64,000 nucleotides of DNA, taken from the NCBI RefSeq assembly GCF_006575665.1, contig NZ_CP041253.1, positions 1,803,501 to 1,867,500 of the forward strand. The letters run 5' to 3'. The notes beneath the pieces were generated by a model, which did not search any database, was not told where the DNA came from, and saw nothing but the letters and a program-made list of their open reading frames with translations. Source of the stretch: Echinicola soli. Its GTDB lineage: Bacteria > Bacteroidota > Bacteroidia > Cytophagales > Cyclobacteriaceae. The position numbers and the translations under genes are program-made. Shown here piece after piece: positions 8,672-17,529 of the stretch (the stretch's first letter is position 1; each line of letters starts with the position of its first letter).

Positions 8672-9510
8672 GTGTAATTATTTTGTGATTGTCTCTCAAA
8701 TTATGTGAATTTTTCCCAAAAGCAAAGAGGCTCGCCCTTTTTAGAATGCTTTTAACTAAAGAATATACTTCAGCTGATGGTTGGGCGGGTTAGATCGCCA
8801 TGCCTCTATTGTTTCAGGCAAGAAATATACTAAAAATATAATTGGCTAAAAGGGTTTAGTTGTTAAAAAGATATCATTTAAAACCTTTATAAATTACGTA
8901 ATTTATAAAGGTGGTGCAGTGATTTTGCGAGATATGGATGTAAAGTAATTTCTTTTTGAAGAATGTGTAAATCTGTTCCCTATTGATTAGATGATCTTAT
9001 GGGTAAATTATTTTTTGTATTCCTGCACAGGTTGTTTTTTTGATTTTCACATTGAATGGGTTTATTAGGATGGAATTTCATTTTCGAAAATATGGCTTGT
9101 GATGGAAAGGCCATGAAATGCTCCTCTTGTCGAATAAAAGAGATGCTGGGGAAGATGGTCAATGAGTAGCGAATTTTGACTGTTGCAAATGAATGATTCG
9201 ATGATTACATCCAAGCTCACTTTATTATTTCTCTTACTGTTGATCAGTACTGCTCTCCCAGAGCAGCCATGATTTATCATTGGATACCCTCCTTTCTAGA
9301 GCCCTATTTGTTGAAAATTTGATGTTTTCAGCGGGGACCGTTTTGACATTCAAGTATTAAATTTCGCCAATTGAAAACTGCTCTGTAATTGAAGGGGCAG
9401 TTACAAACTACCACAAGCTCCGGTCCTGTCCAACCTCTATCCGCTGTCAGGGACAGGCCGCAGACAGCGGGACAACTTTTGTCTCATGTCTGATATCTAT
9501 TATCTTTATT
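8672..9510. other. 839-bp gene-poor gap with palindromes
   Basis: I see no gene I can support. It should contain the promoter of the GMC operon. Notable contents are a 30-bp perfect palindrome (8883-8912) and, near the tesA end, an inverted pair CCGCTGTC (9441-9448) and GACAGCGG (9463-9470) interleaved with CCTGTCC/GGGACAGG, which could terminate or fold the 3' end of the minus-strand tesA message. Short open frames at 8980-9280 have no recognisable content. Confidence 0.5.
8883..8912. repeat. 30-bp perfect palindrome upstream of the GMC operon
   Basis: Bases 8883-8912 read identically on both strands, centred between 8897 and 8898 on ...AAATTACGTAATTT.... It lies 211 bp upstream of the GMC start codon. 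No U-tract follows, so a dimeric-regulator site or a cruciform-forming site is more likely than a terminator. Confidence 0.7.
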
Positions 9511-10203
9511 CTATCTTAGCACCGGCTGTAAATACTTCCAGACTGTTTCTGCTACTACTTTATGTCCTTCTGCTGTGGGATGAATGCCGTCAGGCTGGTT
9601 AAGGGCCGGATTGCCTCCTACATTTTCCAGTAAAAAGGGAATCAAGACCACGTCATTTTCCTCTGCGAGATTTGGAAAGATTTCCTTGAAATCGGTTGTG
9701 TATTTTTCGCCCATATTAGGAGGGATCTGCATTCCTGCCAAGATGATCTTGGTAGCAGGATATTCTTCTCGGACCTTGTCGATGATACTTTGCAGGTTTT
9801 CTTTGGTGGCGGAAAGTTTGATGCCACGGAGTCCGTCATTTCCGCCGAGCTCCAGGATGAAAATATCAGGCTTTTCTTCCAAAAACCAATCAATTCTGCT
9901 CAATCCGCTGGCGGAAGTTTCTCCGCTGAGCCCCCCGTTAATGACTTTATAATCCATTCCCAGACTATCGATTTTTTCTTGGACCAGTGCAGGGAAAGCC
10001 TCGTCTTGATCGACACCATATCCAGCCGTCATGCTGTCCCCAAAAAAGAGCACGGTTTTCTGTGTCCCTTCACTTTTTTCATCCACCTTGGCGTCGTAAG
10101 ATGCTTCCTTCCCGGATGTCTTCTGGCTTTCATTGCATGAGATAGCACCAAAAGCCCCTAAAAAGAACACGGACAAAAGAGAAATTACGCGTATTTTATT
10201 CAT
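9511..10203 (-). CDS. tesA: Arylesterase/thioesterase I-like SGNH hydrolase, lipoprotein
   Basis: GDSL/SGNH-fold esterase, 230 residues. Block I FFGDSMTAGYG contains the nucleophile Ser57; block II is NGGLSGETSASG; block III is ELGGNDGLRG; block V is DGIHPTAEGH with the catalytic Asp and His. This set is that of the TesA/arylesterase family. The N-terminal hydrophobic segment ends in GAISC, so Cys23 is a likely lipidation site. It is divergent from the ABC ATPase/permease pair with 189 bp between them; the same tesA/ybbA-ybbP arrangement is known in E. coli. Physiological substrate is unclear (lysophospholipid or acyl-ester release). Confidence 0.9.
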   Translation of the reverse strand: MNKIRVISLLSVFFLGAFGAISCNESQKTSGKEASYDAKVDEKSEGTQKTVLFFGDSMTAGYGVDQDEAFPALVQEKIDSLGMDYKVINGGLSGETSASGLSRIDWFLEEKPDIFILELGGNDGLRGIKLSATKENLQSIIDKVREEYPATKIILAGMQIPPNMGEKYTTDFKEIFPNLAEENDVVLIPFLLENVGGNPALNQPDGIHPTAEGHKVVAETVWKYLQPVLR

Positions 10204-10392
10204 GATATGAAACTTATTGAGACGGAATTACGATTTATATAGTTATTGAATAAGCGATACCCAATCCCTAAAATTGATTAATTTTCGCTTTAAGCCCATA
10301 CAATTTCAAGAAATAATCAGGCTATATTGGATACAACCAAAAAACAGGCCCTATTTGTTTCAATACCAACAATTTTAATCACACCCATTTAT

Positions 10393-11070
10393 ATGGCCAT
10401 ACTTTCTGTAGAAAATGTAAGCAAAGTTTACCAAAGCGGTTTGAGGAAGCTTACCGTTTTAGATGATGTAAACCTGAGTGTGGAGGCAGGCGACAGCATT
10501 GCCATTGTCGGCCCTTCCGGCAGTGGAAAGACCACGTTGCTCGGGCTTTGTGCGGGGCTGGACAGTGCCACTTCCGGTAGTGTCCAGCTGAGTGGGCACC
10601 GACTGGAAGGACTTTCTGAAGACCAGCGGGCTGCCATAAGGAGTAAAGAAATTGGATTTATTTTTCAGAATTTCCAGCTATTGCCCACCCTCACAGCACT
10701 GGAAAACGTCATGGTGCCCATGGAACTTAAGCAGCGAAAAGACGCTAAGGAAAAGGCGATGGAGCTGCTTCATCAAGTGGGCTTGGGGGATCGGACGACG
10801 CATTATCCTACGCAGCTTTCAGGGGGAGAGCAGCAGCGGGTGTCCATTGCCAGGGCTTTTGCCAATGAACCGAAAATCCTCTTTGCCGATGAGCCCACCG
10901 GTAACCTGGATACTGAAACAGGGGAATTGGTCGAAAGCCTGATTTTCGACCTGAACAAAGCATTGGGAACCACGCTGATCCTAGTGACCCATGACACGGA
11001 CCTGGCCGCACAAACCAACAGGATCATTCATATCAAAGGTGGCAAGATACAAGAAGAGCAGCATGCATAG
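10393..11070 (+). CDS. ybbA: ABC transporter ATP-binding protein (YbbA/LolD-like)
   Basis: ATPase of a MacB/LolCDE-type ABC system. The 225-residue form starting at ATG 10393 gives a standard N-terminus (MAILSVENVSKVY); the frame opens further upstream only from a TTG and I did not use it. Walker A GPSGSGKTT, Q-loop FQNFQLLPTLTALENV, signature LSGGEQQRVSIARA, Walker B ILFADEPTGNLD and the switch His in LVTHD are all present and intact. The permease gene overlaps its last 8 bases (ATGCATAG), showing translational coupling. In E. coli the cognate complex is near TesA and is thought to help lipid or toxin-ester handling; the role here is inferred from synteny. Confidence 0.93.
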   Translation: MAILSVENVSKVYQSGLRKLTVLDDVNLSVEAGDSIAIVGPSGSGKTTLLGLCAGLDSATSGSVQLSGHRLEGLSEDQRAAIRSKEIGFIFQNFQLLPTLTALENVMVPMELKQRKDAKEKAMELLHQVGLGDRTTHYPTQLSGGEQQRVSIARAFANEPKILFADEPTGNLDTETGELVESLIFDLNKALGTTLILVTHDTDLAAQTNRIIHIKGGKIQEEQHA

Positions 11071-13585
11071 ATTTTTGTGGATCCTAAAAATGGCCTTGCG
11101 GGATTTTAGACAGAACAAGGCCAAGCTACTATTGTTTGTCTCCTCCATTGTGATTGGTATAGCCGCTTTGGTGGCCATCAGTTCGTTTGGCGACAACCTT
11201 GAAAACGATATCGATAACCAGGCCAAGGAGCTCTTAGGAGCGGATTTAGTGCTGGAAAACAACCAGCCCCTGGGCGAGCAGGCATTGGATACCATGGCCA
11301 ATGAAATGGCATCGGAGATCAATTTTGCCAGTATGGTGGCTTTCCCCAAAAGCGGAGAAAGCCGATTGGTGCAGGTGAGGGCATTAGATGGGGCTTTTCC
11401 GTTTTATGGCAAGCTGGAAACCATGCCAACGGCCGCTGAACAGGAATTCCGAGATGGAACCAAAAAGGCTTTGGTAGAGAAAATCCTTATGGATCAGTTT
11501 GGTGCTGAAGTTGGTGACAGTATAAAAGTAGGAAAGGTCACTTTCGTCATTTCCGGAGAACTGCATGCGGCCCCCGGCCAAAACGGCATTACAGCCACCG
11601 TAGCTCCCGTGGTCTATATTCCCAAAACATTTGCTGAAGAAACGGGGCTTATCCAGTATGGAAGCCGGATTAATTATTCACGCTATTACAGCTTCAGTGA
11701 GCAGGTGGATGTGGAAAAGCTCATTGAGCCGTTTGAGGATGAGTGGGAGGAGGCTCATATCGATGATGATACAGTCAAGGAAAGAAAAGAAAGGACAGGG
11801 AGGTCATTTGCAAATTTATCGGATTTTCTCAGCCTGGTGGCTTTTATTGCGCTGCTGCTTGGGTGCGTGGGCGTGGCAAGTGCCGTGAATGTTTTTGCCA
11901 AAGAAAAGCTTCCTTCCGTGGCGGTATTACGTTGTCTTGGGGTTTCTTCTACCGACACCTTTTTGATTTACCTGCTGCAGATTATGATTATGGGGTTGGT
12001 AGGGTCTGTTTTAGGAGCCTTTTTGGGGACCTTGATCCAATTTATCCTGCCAGAAGTGTTCAGTGACTTTCTTCCCGTGGACGTGACCGTTCAGGTATCT
12101 TGGTCAGCCTTGGTTTTTGGTGTCGTTACTGGATTGTGCATATCTATTTTGTTTGCGTTGCTTCCGTTGCTGAAGATCCGGAATGTTTCGCCCATGATGA
12201 CCTTGCGGACGGATGCAGAGCTGGTCAATTTCGTTAAGGATCCTTGGAGATGGGCCGTAATGCTGGCAATTACCCTGTTTGTGTTTGGTTTTAGCATGAC
12301 CTTACTGGACGGTTGGGAAGAAGCACTTGGCTTCACGGGTTTTGTACTATTGGCTTTCGGTGTGCTCTGGATCGTAGGTACAGGCGTGATGTGGCTGATC
12401 AGACGATTTTTGCCCTTGTCGCTGGCATATCCGGTCCGGCAGTCGCTGGCCAATCTGTACCGTCCAAACAACCAGACCATTTCCCTGATTGCTACTATTG
12501 GCCTTGGAACAGCGATGATTTCTACCTTGTTTTTTGTGCAGAACCAGTTGCTGGACCAAGTGAAATTTGCCGATAAGGAGGACCAGCCAAACATGTTGTT
12601 TTTCGATATCCAAACTTCTCAAGTAGAGGGTGTCAAGGAAGCAGTGCGGGCTGAAGATTTGCCCATCATGCAGGAGGTCCCTATCGTCACGATGCGGATG
12701 GATGAAATCAACGGGCTGGACAAGTCCGAAAACAGTGATTTGCCGGAAGAGGAGCAAAAATCCAATAGACTATATAATCGTGAATTTAGGGTGACATATC
12801 GGGATTCATTGATAAGTTCAGAAACACTGGCAGCCGGAAAGCTGCATAAAGTGACCCAGACTGGAGACAGCATCTTTGTTTCCTTTGACCAGGGTTATGC
12901 TGAGCGGGCCGGTGTGGAACTGGGCGATGAAATTGTGTTTAATGTGCAGGGAAGGCCTCTCAAAACCTATGTTGGGAGCTTCAGGGAAGTGAATTTCCGA
13001 AAAGTATCCACCAATTTTCTGGTGCTTTTCCCTGAAAACGTTTTGGAAAAAGCACCCAAATTCCATGTGGTCATTACCAAATCCAACACCGACGAACAAG
13101 CCGCCAGGGTGCAAAACGAAATCGTCAGGGCCTTTCCTAATATTTCGGTGATCAACCTCGGCATGATCGTGGATACGCTGGAAGAAATATTGGGCAAGAT
13201 CAGTTTCGTGATCCAGTTTATGGCGCTATTCAGTATTGTGACCGGGATTTTGGTATTGATCAGCTCCCTGATCATCAGCAAGTACCAACGGATGCGGGAA
13301 AGTATCCTGCTCAGGACCTTGGGGGCAAGTAGCCATGTGGTACGTAAAATCAATACTCTGGAATATTTCTTTTTAGGAAGCTTGGCGTCTTTAAGCGGCA
13401 TCCTGCTGTCTTTTGTAGCGACGGCTTTACTGAGTGTTTTTGTGTTTGAATTTCCAGTGAGATTAGCTTGGGGAAGTGCTTTGGCCATTTATGTGGTCAT
13501 TACCTTACTGACGGTTTTACTAGGTTGGCTGAATGGACGAAATATTATCAATAAACCTCCAATGGAGATTCTAAGGGGGAATTAA
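11063..13585 (+). CDS. ybbP: FtsX-like ABC permease (YbbP family)
   Basis: Large inner-membrane permease, 840 residues from the ATG overlapping ybbA. The architecture is that of the YbbP/ADOP group: an N-terminal segment (LLLFVSSIVIGIAALVAIS), a periplasmic MacB_PCD domain, a first FtsX helical block (about residues 245-400, with FLSLVAFIALLLGCVGVAS), a central helix pair, a second periplasmic domain and a final FtsX block (about 710-840). The C-terminus MEILRGN is typical of FtsX permeases. It forms a complex with the upstream ATPase. Substrate unknown; a link with the divergent esterase is suggested by conserved synteny. Confidence 0.9.
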   Translation: MHRFLWILKMALRDFRQNKAKLLLFVSSIVIGIAALVAISSFGDNLENDIDNQAKELLGADLVLENNQPLGEQALDTMANEMASEINFASMVAFPKSGESRLVQVRALDGAFPFYGKLETMPTAAEQEFRDGTKKALVEKILMDQFGAEVGDSIKVGKVTFVISGELHAAPGQNGITATVAPVVYIPKTFAEETGLIQYGSRINYSRYYSFSEQVDVEKLIEPFEDEWEEAHIDDDTVKERKERTGRSFANLSDFLSLVAFIALLLGCVGVASAVNVFAKEKLPSVAVLRCLGVSSTDTFLIYLLQIMIMGLVGSVLGAFLGTLIQFILPEVFSDFLPVDVTVQVSWSALVFGVVTGLCISILFALLPLLKIRNVSPMMTLRTDAELVNFVKDPWRWAVMLAITLFVFGFSMTLLDGWEEALGFTGFVLLAFGVLWIVGTGVMWLIRRFLPLSLAYPVRQSLANLYRPNNQTISLIATIGLGTAMISTLFFVQNQLLDQVKFADKEDQPNMLFFDIQTSQVEGVKEAVRAEDLPIMQEVPIVTMRMDEINGLDKSENSDLPEEEQKSNRLYNREFRVTYRDSLISSETLAAGKLHKVTQTGDSIFVSFDQGYAERAGVELGDEIVFNVQGRPLKTYVGSFREVNFRKVSTNFLVLFPENVLEKAPKFHVVITKSNTDEQAARVQNEIVRAFPNISVINLGMIVDTLEEILGKISFVIQFMALFSIVTGILVLISSLIISKYQRMRESILLRTLGASSHVVRKINTLEYFFLGSLASLSGILLSFVATALLSVFVFEFPVRLAWGSALAIYVVITLLTVLLGWLNGRNIINKPPMEILRGN

Positions 13586-13726
13586 GACAGCTGGAGGAAA
13601 GCGTTAATACGGTTTAGTGGTTGGTCTGCTTGACTAATGATAATAAGCTTGCTTATATTCCCCTGATCAAAAATCTTGAATAGAATAAAATTATTTTGTT
13701 CTAAATGAAACTTTTTAGGTGTATTA

Positions 13727-13740
13727 AATGTATATACATT
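13727..13740. promoter_or_regulatory. Candidate MarR operator 1 (perfect 14-bp palindrome)
   Basis: AATGTATATACATT, centred 31 bp upstream of the marR start. A related site, ATGTATAGACAT, lies upstream of yceI. Placement suggests autoregulation of the MarR gene. Inferred from position and symmetry only. Confidence 0.5.
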
Positions 13741-13763
13741 AGATACAAAGACAAAGTAAAATC

Positions 13764-14213
13764 ATGAGACTGGAGGAAGAGATAAAACAAAAAAACTTTA
13801 AGAGTGAGTACAACAAGGTTGTCGTTAATATTCTATACACACAGAGTTATATCGTGACCCGGCAAGGAAAACTCTTTAAGCCACATGGCCTTTCACCAGA
13901 GCAATATAATGTGTTACGTATTTTGCGAGGTCACCATCCTGAGCCCATCACGGTATCATCTATCCAGGACAGGATGCTAAACAAAATGTCCAATGCCTCC
14001 AGATTGGTAGAGAAACTCAAACAAAAGGGCCTTGCTGAAAGAAAGGAATGCCCTTCGGACAGAAGGCAAGTGGATATAACGATTACGCCAAAAGGTAGAC
14101 AGTTGCTGGATCAGCTGGATGGGGATATCCAAAAATTTAATCATGAGGTGATCGGTCTTGATAATGAGGAGGTTGTCGTATTAAATTCCCTGCTTGATAA
14201 ACTAAGGGGATAA
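13764..14213 (+). CDS. MarR-family transcriptional regulator
   Basis: 149-residue winged-helix regulator. The DNA-binding part is PHGLSPEQYNVLRILRG (helix 2), ITVSSIQDRML, NKMSNASRLVEKLKQKGL (recognition helix) and the wing RKECPSDRRQVDITITPKG, in which the D-R-R motif is the standard MarR wing signature. It precedes a YceI-family gene by 74 bp on the same strand. MarR-YceI pairs are common in Bacteroidota, where the regulator usually represses both. Related palindromic sites before each gene support this. The inducing ligand is unknown. Confidence 0.93.
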   Translation: MRLEEEIKQKNFKSEYNKVVVNILYTQSYIVTRQGKLFKPHGLSPEQYNVLRILRGHHPEPITVSSIQDRMLNKMSNASRLVEKLKQKGLAERKECPSDRRQVDITITPKGRQLLDQLDGDIQKFNHEVIGLDNEEVVVLNSLLDKLRG

Positions 14214-14230
14214 AAAATTTCGTTATATAT

Positions 14231-14242
14231 ATGTATAGACAT
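14231..14242. promoter_or_regulatory. Candidate MarR operator 2 upstream of yceI
   Basis: ATGTATAGACAT, a near-palindrome related to the site before marR (AATGTATATACATT), 45 bp upstream of the yceI ATG. Presence of similar sites before both genes suggests a shared regulator. Confidence 0.45.
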
Positions 14243-14287
14243 TAAGTGTAAAAACTAATATTATAAAACTATAAAATTCAATATGTT

Positions 14288-14815
14288 ATGAGTACTGTAA
14301 AATGGACTATCGACCCTACCCACTCAGAAATCAACTTTAAGGTAAAGCACTTGGTGATTTCTACGGTAACCGGAAAATTCAAGGAATTTGAAGGAGCTGC
14401 CGAGGTGCCCGCTGATGATTTTAATGGTGCCAAAGTGGAATTTTCAACCAATATCAATAGCGTCGACACGAATCAAAGTGATCGGGATGCGCACTTGAAA
14501 TCTGCTGATTTCTTCGATGCGGAAAAATTCCCAAAACTTTCTTTCTCCAATGGAGTTTTATCCAATGAAGGAGGTGAATATAAGTTGAAAGGAGACTTGA
14601 CGATCAAGGATACCACAAAACCCATTGAACTGGCGGTGGATTTTGGTGGTGTGGCCGAGGATCCTTATGGCAATACCAAGGCTGGTTTTGAGCTGGAAGG
14701 TAAAATCAGCAGAAAGGAATTTGGTCTTACCTGGAATGCAGTGACCGAGGCGGGAAGCGTGGTCGTAGGTGATTCCATAAAAATATTGGCCAGTGTACAA
14801 CTGGTAAAAGGATAA
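14288..14815 (+). CDS. YceI-family protein (lipocalin-like, isoprenoid-binding fold)
   Basis: 175-residue YceI domain starting directly at STVKWTIDPTHSEINFKVKHLVIS, the canonical first strand (given in full in the sequence from 14291). VKGKFKEFEG-like and DAEKFPKLSF motifs, KGDLTIKDTTKPIEL and RKEFGLTW follow in the usual order. YceI folds bind polyisoprenoids in a beta-barrel. There is no signal peptide, so this copy is cytoplasmic, as with several Bacteroidota paralogues, unlike periplasmic E. coli YceI. It is probably controlled by the MarR protein encoded just upstream. Followed by a good terminator. Confidence 0.93.
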   Translation: MSTVKWTIDPTHSEINFKVKHLVISTVTGKFKEFEGAAEVPADDFNGAKVEFSTNINSVDTNQSDRDAHLKSADFFDAEKFPKLSFSNGVLSNEGGEYKLKGDLTIKDTTKPIELAVDFGGVAEDPYGNTKAGFELEGKISRKEFGLTWNAVTEAGSVVVGDSIKILASVQLVKG

Positions 14816-14846
14816 TCCAACTTAATTTAATACACACACTAGAATG

Positions 14847-14877
14847 GCCATGCCTGGTTTCCGGGTGTGGCTTTTTT
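14847..14877 (+). terminator. Rho-independent terminator after yceI
   Basis: Stem GCCATGCCTGG (14847-14857) with CCGGGTGTGGC (14861-14871), allowing G-U pairs, 3-nt loop, then six T. Confidence 0.85.
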
Positions 14878-15306
14878 ACTTCCAAGTGGTTTGGGAGGAT
14901 CAGCCTACAGGCCACGCATCAAGCGAAAAGTTATGGGCTGTGGGACTGTTTTATGGCACGCTGATGATGCTGATAGAGCAGATACCCGCTGATTTTTTAA
15001 TAACGGAGGCTGGGCGAAGCCATTTTGTTGGATGGCGCTCAGATAGATTGGATCAAGCGGAAAGTTGGGGGCAAATACTATTCAAGTGGCCATCGCCCGC
15101 CGCGGCGGGGTGCACAGCTAAGTCGATTAGGGGAAGTATGGTTCTTTGCTTATTATGTGTTTAGCCTTAAGACATTCCCTCTGAAATATAACTTGACGCC
15201 AGATCTCCGTTCACGGCCGATTCTGTCTGCTGATCACTTAATACTCTGTACAGCTTTCGGTGTTCAGGTTTAGCCAGCTTTGCTATTATCTCCAGCCTAC
15301 CAGCTT
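14878..15306. other. Gap containing an interspersed GC-rich repeat
   Basis: No gene seen. Bases 14955-14997 (tggcacgctgatgatgctg ... cagatacccgctgattttttaat) resemble 46599-46645 (tggcacgctgatgacgccg ... aaggtattcgctgattctttt), so this is a dispersed repeat. It also holds a perfect 14-bp GC palindrome CCCGCCGCGGCGGG at 15096-15109, conspicuous in an AT-rich intergenic sequence. Confidence 0.45.
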
Positions 15307-15501
15307 CTACTCACTATGCTTACTTCTTTTATACATGCCCCAGTAGTATGCCGGAAAGACCAGTGCTTTGAGTTTCCAGTCGTTTTTTTCCCTGATATGG
15401 AGTGATTCGTCCTTATGGACCTTGGAATACATCATGGAAGCCATGATGGCATGACCAAAAAGGAGTAGGAAAATGATCGCGTAAATGATTAATGTTGTCA
15501 T
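15307..15501 (-). CDS. Small single-span membrane protein, unknown function
   Basis: 64 residues from ATG at 15501 (MTTLIIYAIIFLLLFGHAIM...). A longer frame reaches 15660 but its extra part is low-complexity and would overlap the upstream divergent gene, so I prefer the short form. One N-terminal membrane helix (about residues 3-22) is followed by a charged tail (HKDESLHIREKNDWKLKAL) and a second weakly hydrophobic, aromatic patch (VFPAYYWGMY). I do not recognise a family. It is divergent from the dehydrogenase-like gene at 15641. Confidence 0.6.
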   Translation of the reverse strand: MTTLIIYAIIFLLLFGHAIMASMMYSKVHKDESLHIREKNDWKLKALVFPAYYWGMYKRSKHSE

Positions 15502-15640
15502 GAGAGAAGGGGAATTACAGGTGCTTATGAAAAGGCTGTTCAGGGGAAAATGATAATTTCTTTCTATATTGACTACCCGTATAATTTTAAATGATATACC
15601 TATAAAATGGTGCTGCAAATATCCATAAATATATGCTATT

Positions 15641-16855
15641 ATGAAAATTGGTTTGATCAAAGAAGGTAAAGTACCTACCGACAGACGAGTGGCATTCAGC
15701 CCAAGGCAGTTGAAGGCAATGAATGAAGCTTATGCAGGTCGGGCATTTTTTGTAGTGGAAAAAAGCGATATCCGGGCCTTTAAGGATGAAGAGTATGAGG
15801 AAGCAGGAATAGATGTGGTAGATGATGTGTCGGACTGCGAGGTGCTGATGGGGATCAAGGAAGTGCCGATTCCCTCGCTCATAAGCAATAAGACATATTT
15901 TTTCTTTTCCCATACTATCAAAGCGCAGCCCTATAACCGGGAACTTCTGCAAGTCATATTGGAGAAGGGAATCCGTCTGATCGACTACGAGGTATTGAGG
16001 GATGACAATGAGCGTATAGTGGCTTTTGGAAAATGGGCAGGAATAGTTGGAGGTTACAATGGCTTGTGGACCTATGGGAAAAAGACGGGGCTTTTTGACC
16101 TGAAGCGTGCCAAAGACTGTTTTGACCTGAAGGAGCTTCATGAAGAGGTGAAGAGTATCCAGCTCCCACCGATCAAAATGATCATAACGGGTAATGGCCG
16201 TGTGGGGAATGGGGTAAAAGAAATCTTAGAAGTAGCCGGTATTAGGGAAGTCAGTCCGAAAGAACTCTTGCAGAATTATTACGATGAGCCTGTTTTTGCG
16301 CAATTGGCCATGGAGGATTATAACCGGCGCAAGACCGATGGGGGGTATGATAAAGCAGAGTTTTACAGCCAGCCAGAAAAGTATGAAAGCCACTTTCTTA
16401 AATATGCAGAAGTAAGTGATATACTTTTTGCCTCGGCATTCTGGGATCCCAAAGCCCCTAAGCTTTTTGAAAAGAGAGATGTGGCGAGTGAAGACTTTAA
16501 TCTGTCCGTCATTGCAGATATTACCTGTGATATTGATGGTTCCGTGCCGACTACCGTGAAGCCCTGCACGATTGATGATCCGGTGTATGATGTGGACAGA
16601 CTATCATTTGAGGTGTTGCCGGCTTTTGGCGAACAGCTGAGTATTTCGGTCATGGCCATTGATAATTTGCCCTGTGAGCTGCCCCGGGATGCTTCGGAGG
16701 ACTTTGGAAGACAGCTGATGGAAACGGTTATTCCCGCTTTATTGGAAGAAGGAAATCCGATCATAGAGAAAGCGACCATTGCCAAAGCTGGCCAGCTGAC
16801 CACTTACTTTGAATATTTGGAGAATTTTGTCCGTGAAAGTACCGAAGACTCATGA
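15641..16855 (+). CDS. Saccharopine dehydrogenase (Lys1)/alanine dehydrogenase-like NAD oxidoreductase
   Basis: 404 residues. The N-terminus MKIGLIKEGKVPTDRRVAFS is the AlaDh/PNT N-domain motif shared by alanine dehydrogenase, transhydrogenase and Lys1-type saccharopine dehydrogenase; E-x-K-x-P-x-D-x-R-V is recognisable. The substrate part has FFFSHTIKAQPYN and LIDYEVL as in Lys1 proteins. The dinucleotide-binding segment is MIITGNGRVGNGVKEIL (about 180-196), and ITCDIDGSVPTT is the late conserved motif. The reaction is probably NAD-dependent on an amino acid, but which one cannot be read from the sequence. Its stop overlaps the deoC start by 4 bases (ATGA), so the two are translationally coupled. 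Confidence 0.8.
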   Translation: MKIGLIKEGKVPTDRRVAFSPRQLKAMNEAYAGRAFFVVEKSDIRAFKDEEYEEAGIDVVDDVSDCEVLMGIKEVPIPSLISNKTYFFFSHTIKAQPYNRELLQVILEKGIRLIDYEVLRDDNERIVAFGKWAGIVGGYNGLWTYGKKTGLFDLKRAKDCFDLKELHEEVKSIQLPPIKMIITGNGRVGNGVKEILEVAGIREVSPKELLQNYYDEPVFAQLAMEDYNRRKTDGGYDKAEFYSQPEKYESHFLKYAEVSDILFASAFWDPKAPKLFEKRDVASEDFNLSVIADITCDIDGSVPTTVKPCTIDDPVYDVDRLSFEVLPAFGEQLSISVMAIDNLPCELPRDASEDFGRQLMETVIPALLEEGNPIIEKATIAKAGQLTTYFEYLENFVRESTEDS

Positions 16856-17529
16856 TTCCCATCAATACCTTTTTAGAGCATACACAGTTAAGCCCTGTCC
16901 TCACCGATCATCAGGTAAATCAGCTGATAGAAGATGCCCAGAAGTACCGATTTGTAGGTGTTTGCATACCACCTTTTTGGGTGAAAAAGGTAAAAAGGGA
17001 GCTACAGGATACAGCGGTTCGGACAATAACGGTGGTGGGATTCCCACTGGGCCATCAGATGACCGAAACCAAGGTCTTCGAAACCAATAAAGCCATTGAG
17101 AACGGGGCAGATGAGATAGATGTGGTCTGGTCGCTGAGTGCATTTAAATCTGGGATGAACTGGCCCAAAATAGAGTTGGCCAAACTTTCATCCGTCTGCC
17201 ATGATGCAGGAAAGATACTAAAGGTCATTGTGGAAACGGCTTATCTCGATCGTGATGAATTGGTTCAAGCCTGTAAGATCTGTACCGATGCCGGTGTGGA
17301 CATTGTCAAGACCTCGACGGGATTTGCTCCGTCCGGTGCACGGCTAGAAGATGTGAAGGTGATGCGGGAGGTATTGCCTGATCAAGTGGGCATCAAGGCC
17401 AGTGGGGGCATTAAGACACTTGATCAGGCAAAGGCTTTTGTACAGGCAGGAGCCGATAGGATCGGTACCAGCACGGGTGTACAGATCATGGAGGAATGGC
17501 TTTCCCTAAAGGGCGGGAGTGTTAGCTAA
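16852..17529 (+). CDS. deoC: Deoxyribose-phosphate aldolase
   Basis: Class I aldolase cleaving 2-deoxy-D-ribose 5-phosphate to glyceraldehyde 3-phosphate and acetaldehyde, in deoxynucleoside salvage. 225 residues, the usual size for the short bacterial form. The Schiff-base lysine is Lys153 in DIVKTSTGF, the proton-relay lysine is Lys182 in GIKASGGI, and Asp90 lies in EIDVV. VVGFPLG and KVIVETAYL are conserved family stretches. Start ATG overlaps the preceding stop. Its last 8 bases overlap tail-to-tail with the minus-strand hydrolase gene. No other nucleoside-catabolism gene is nearby. Confidence 0.95.
   Translation: MIPINTFLEHTQLSPVLTDHQVNQLIEDAQKYRFVGVCIPPFWVKKVKRELQDTAVRTITVVGFPLGHQMTETKVFETNKAIENGADEIDVVWSLSAFKSGMNWPKIELAKLSSVCHDAGKILKVIVETAYLDRDELVQACKICTDAGVDIVKTSTGFAPSGARLEDVKVMREVLPDQVGIKASGGIKTLDQAKAFVQAGADRIGTSTGVQIMEEWLSLKGGSVS

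Noticed and set aside
8980..9280. Two short minus-strand frames
   Set aside because: Overlapping frames with no recognisable features.
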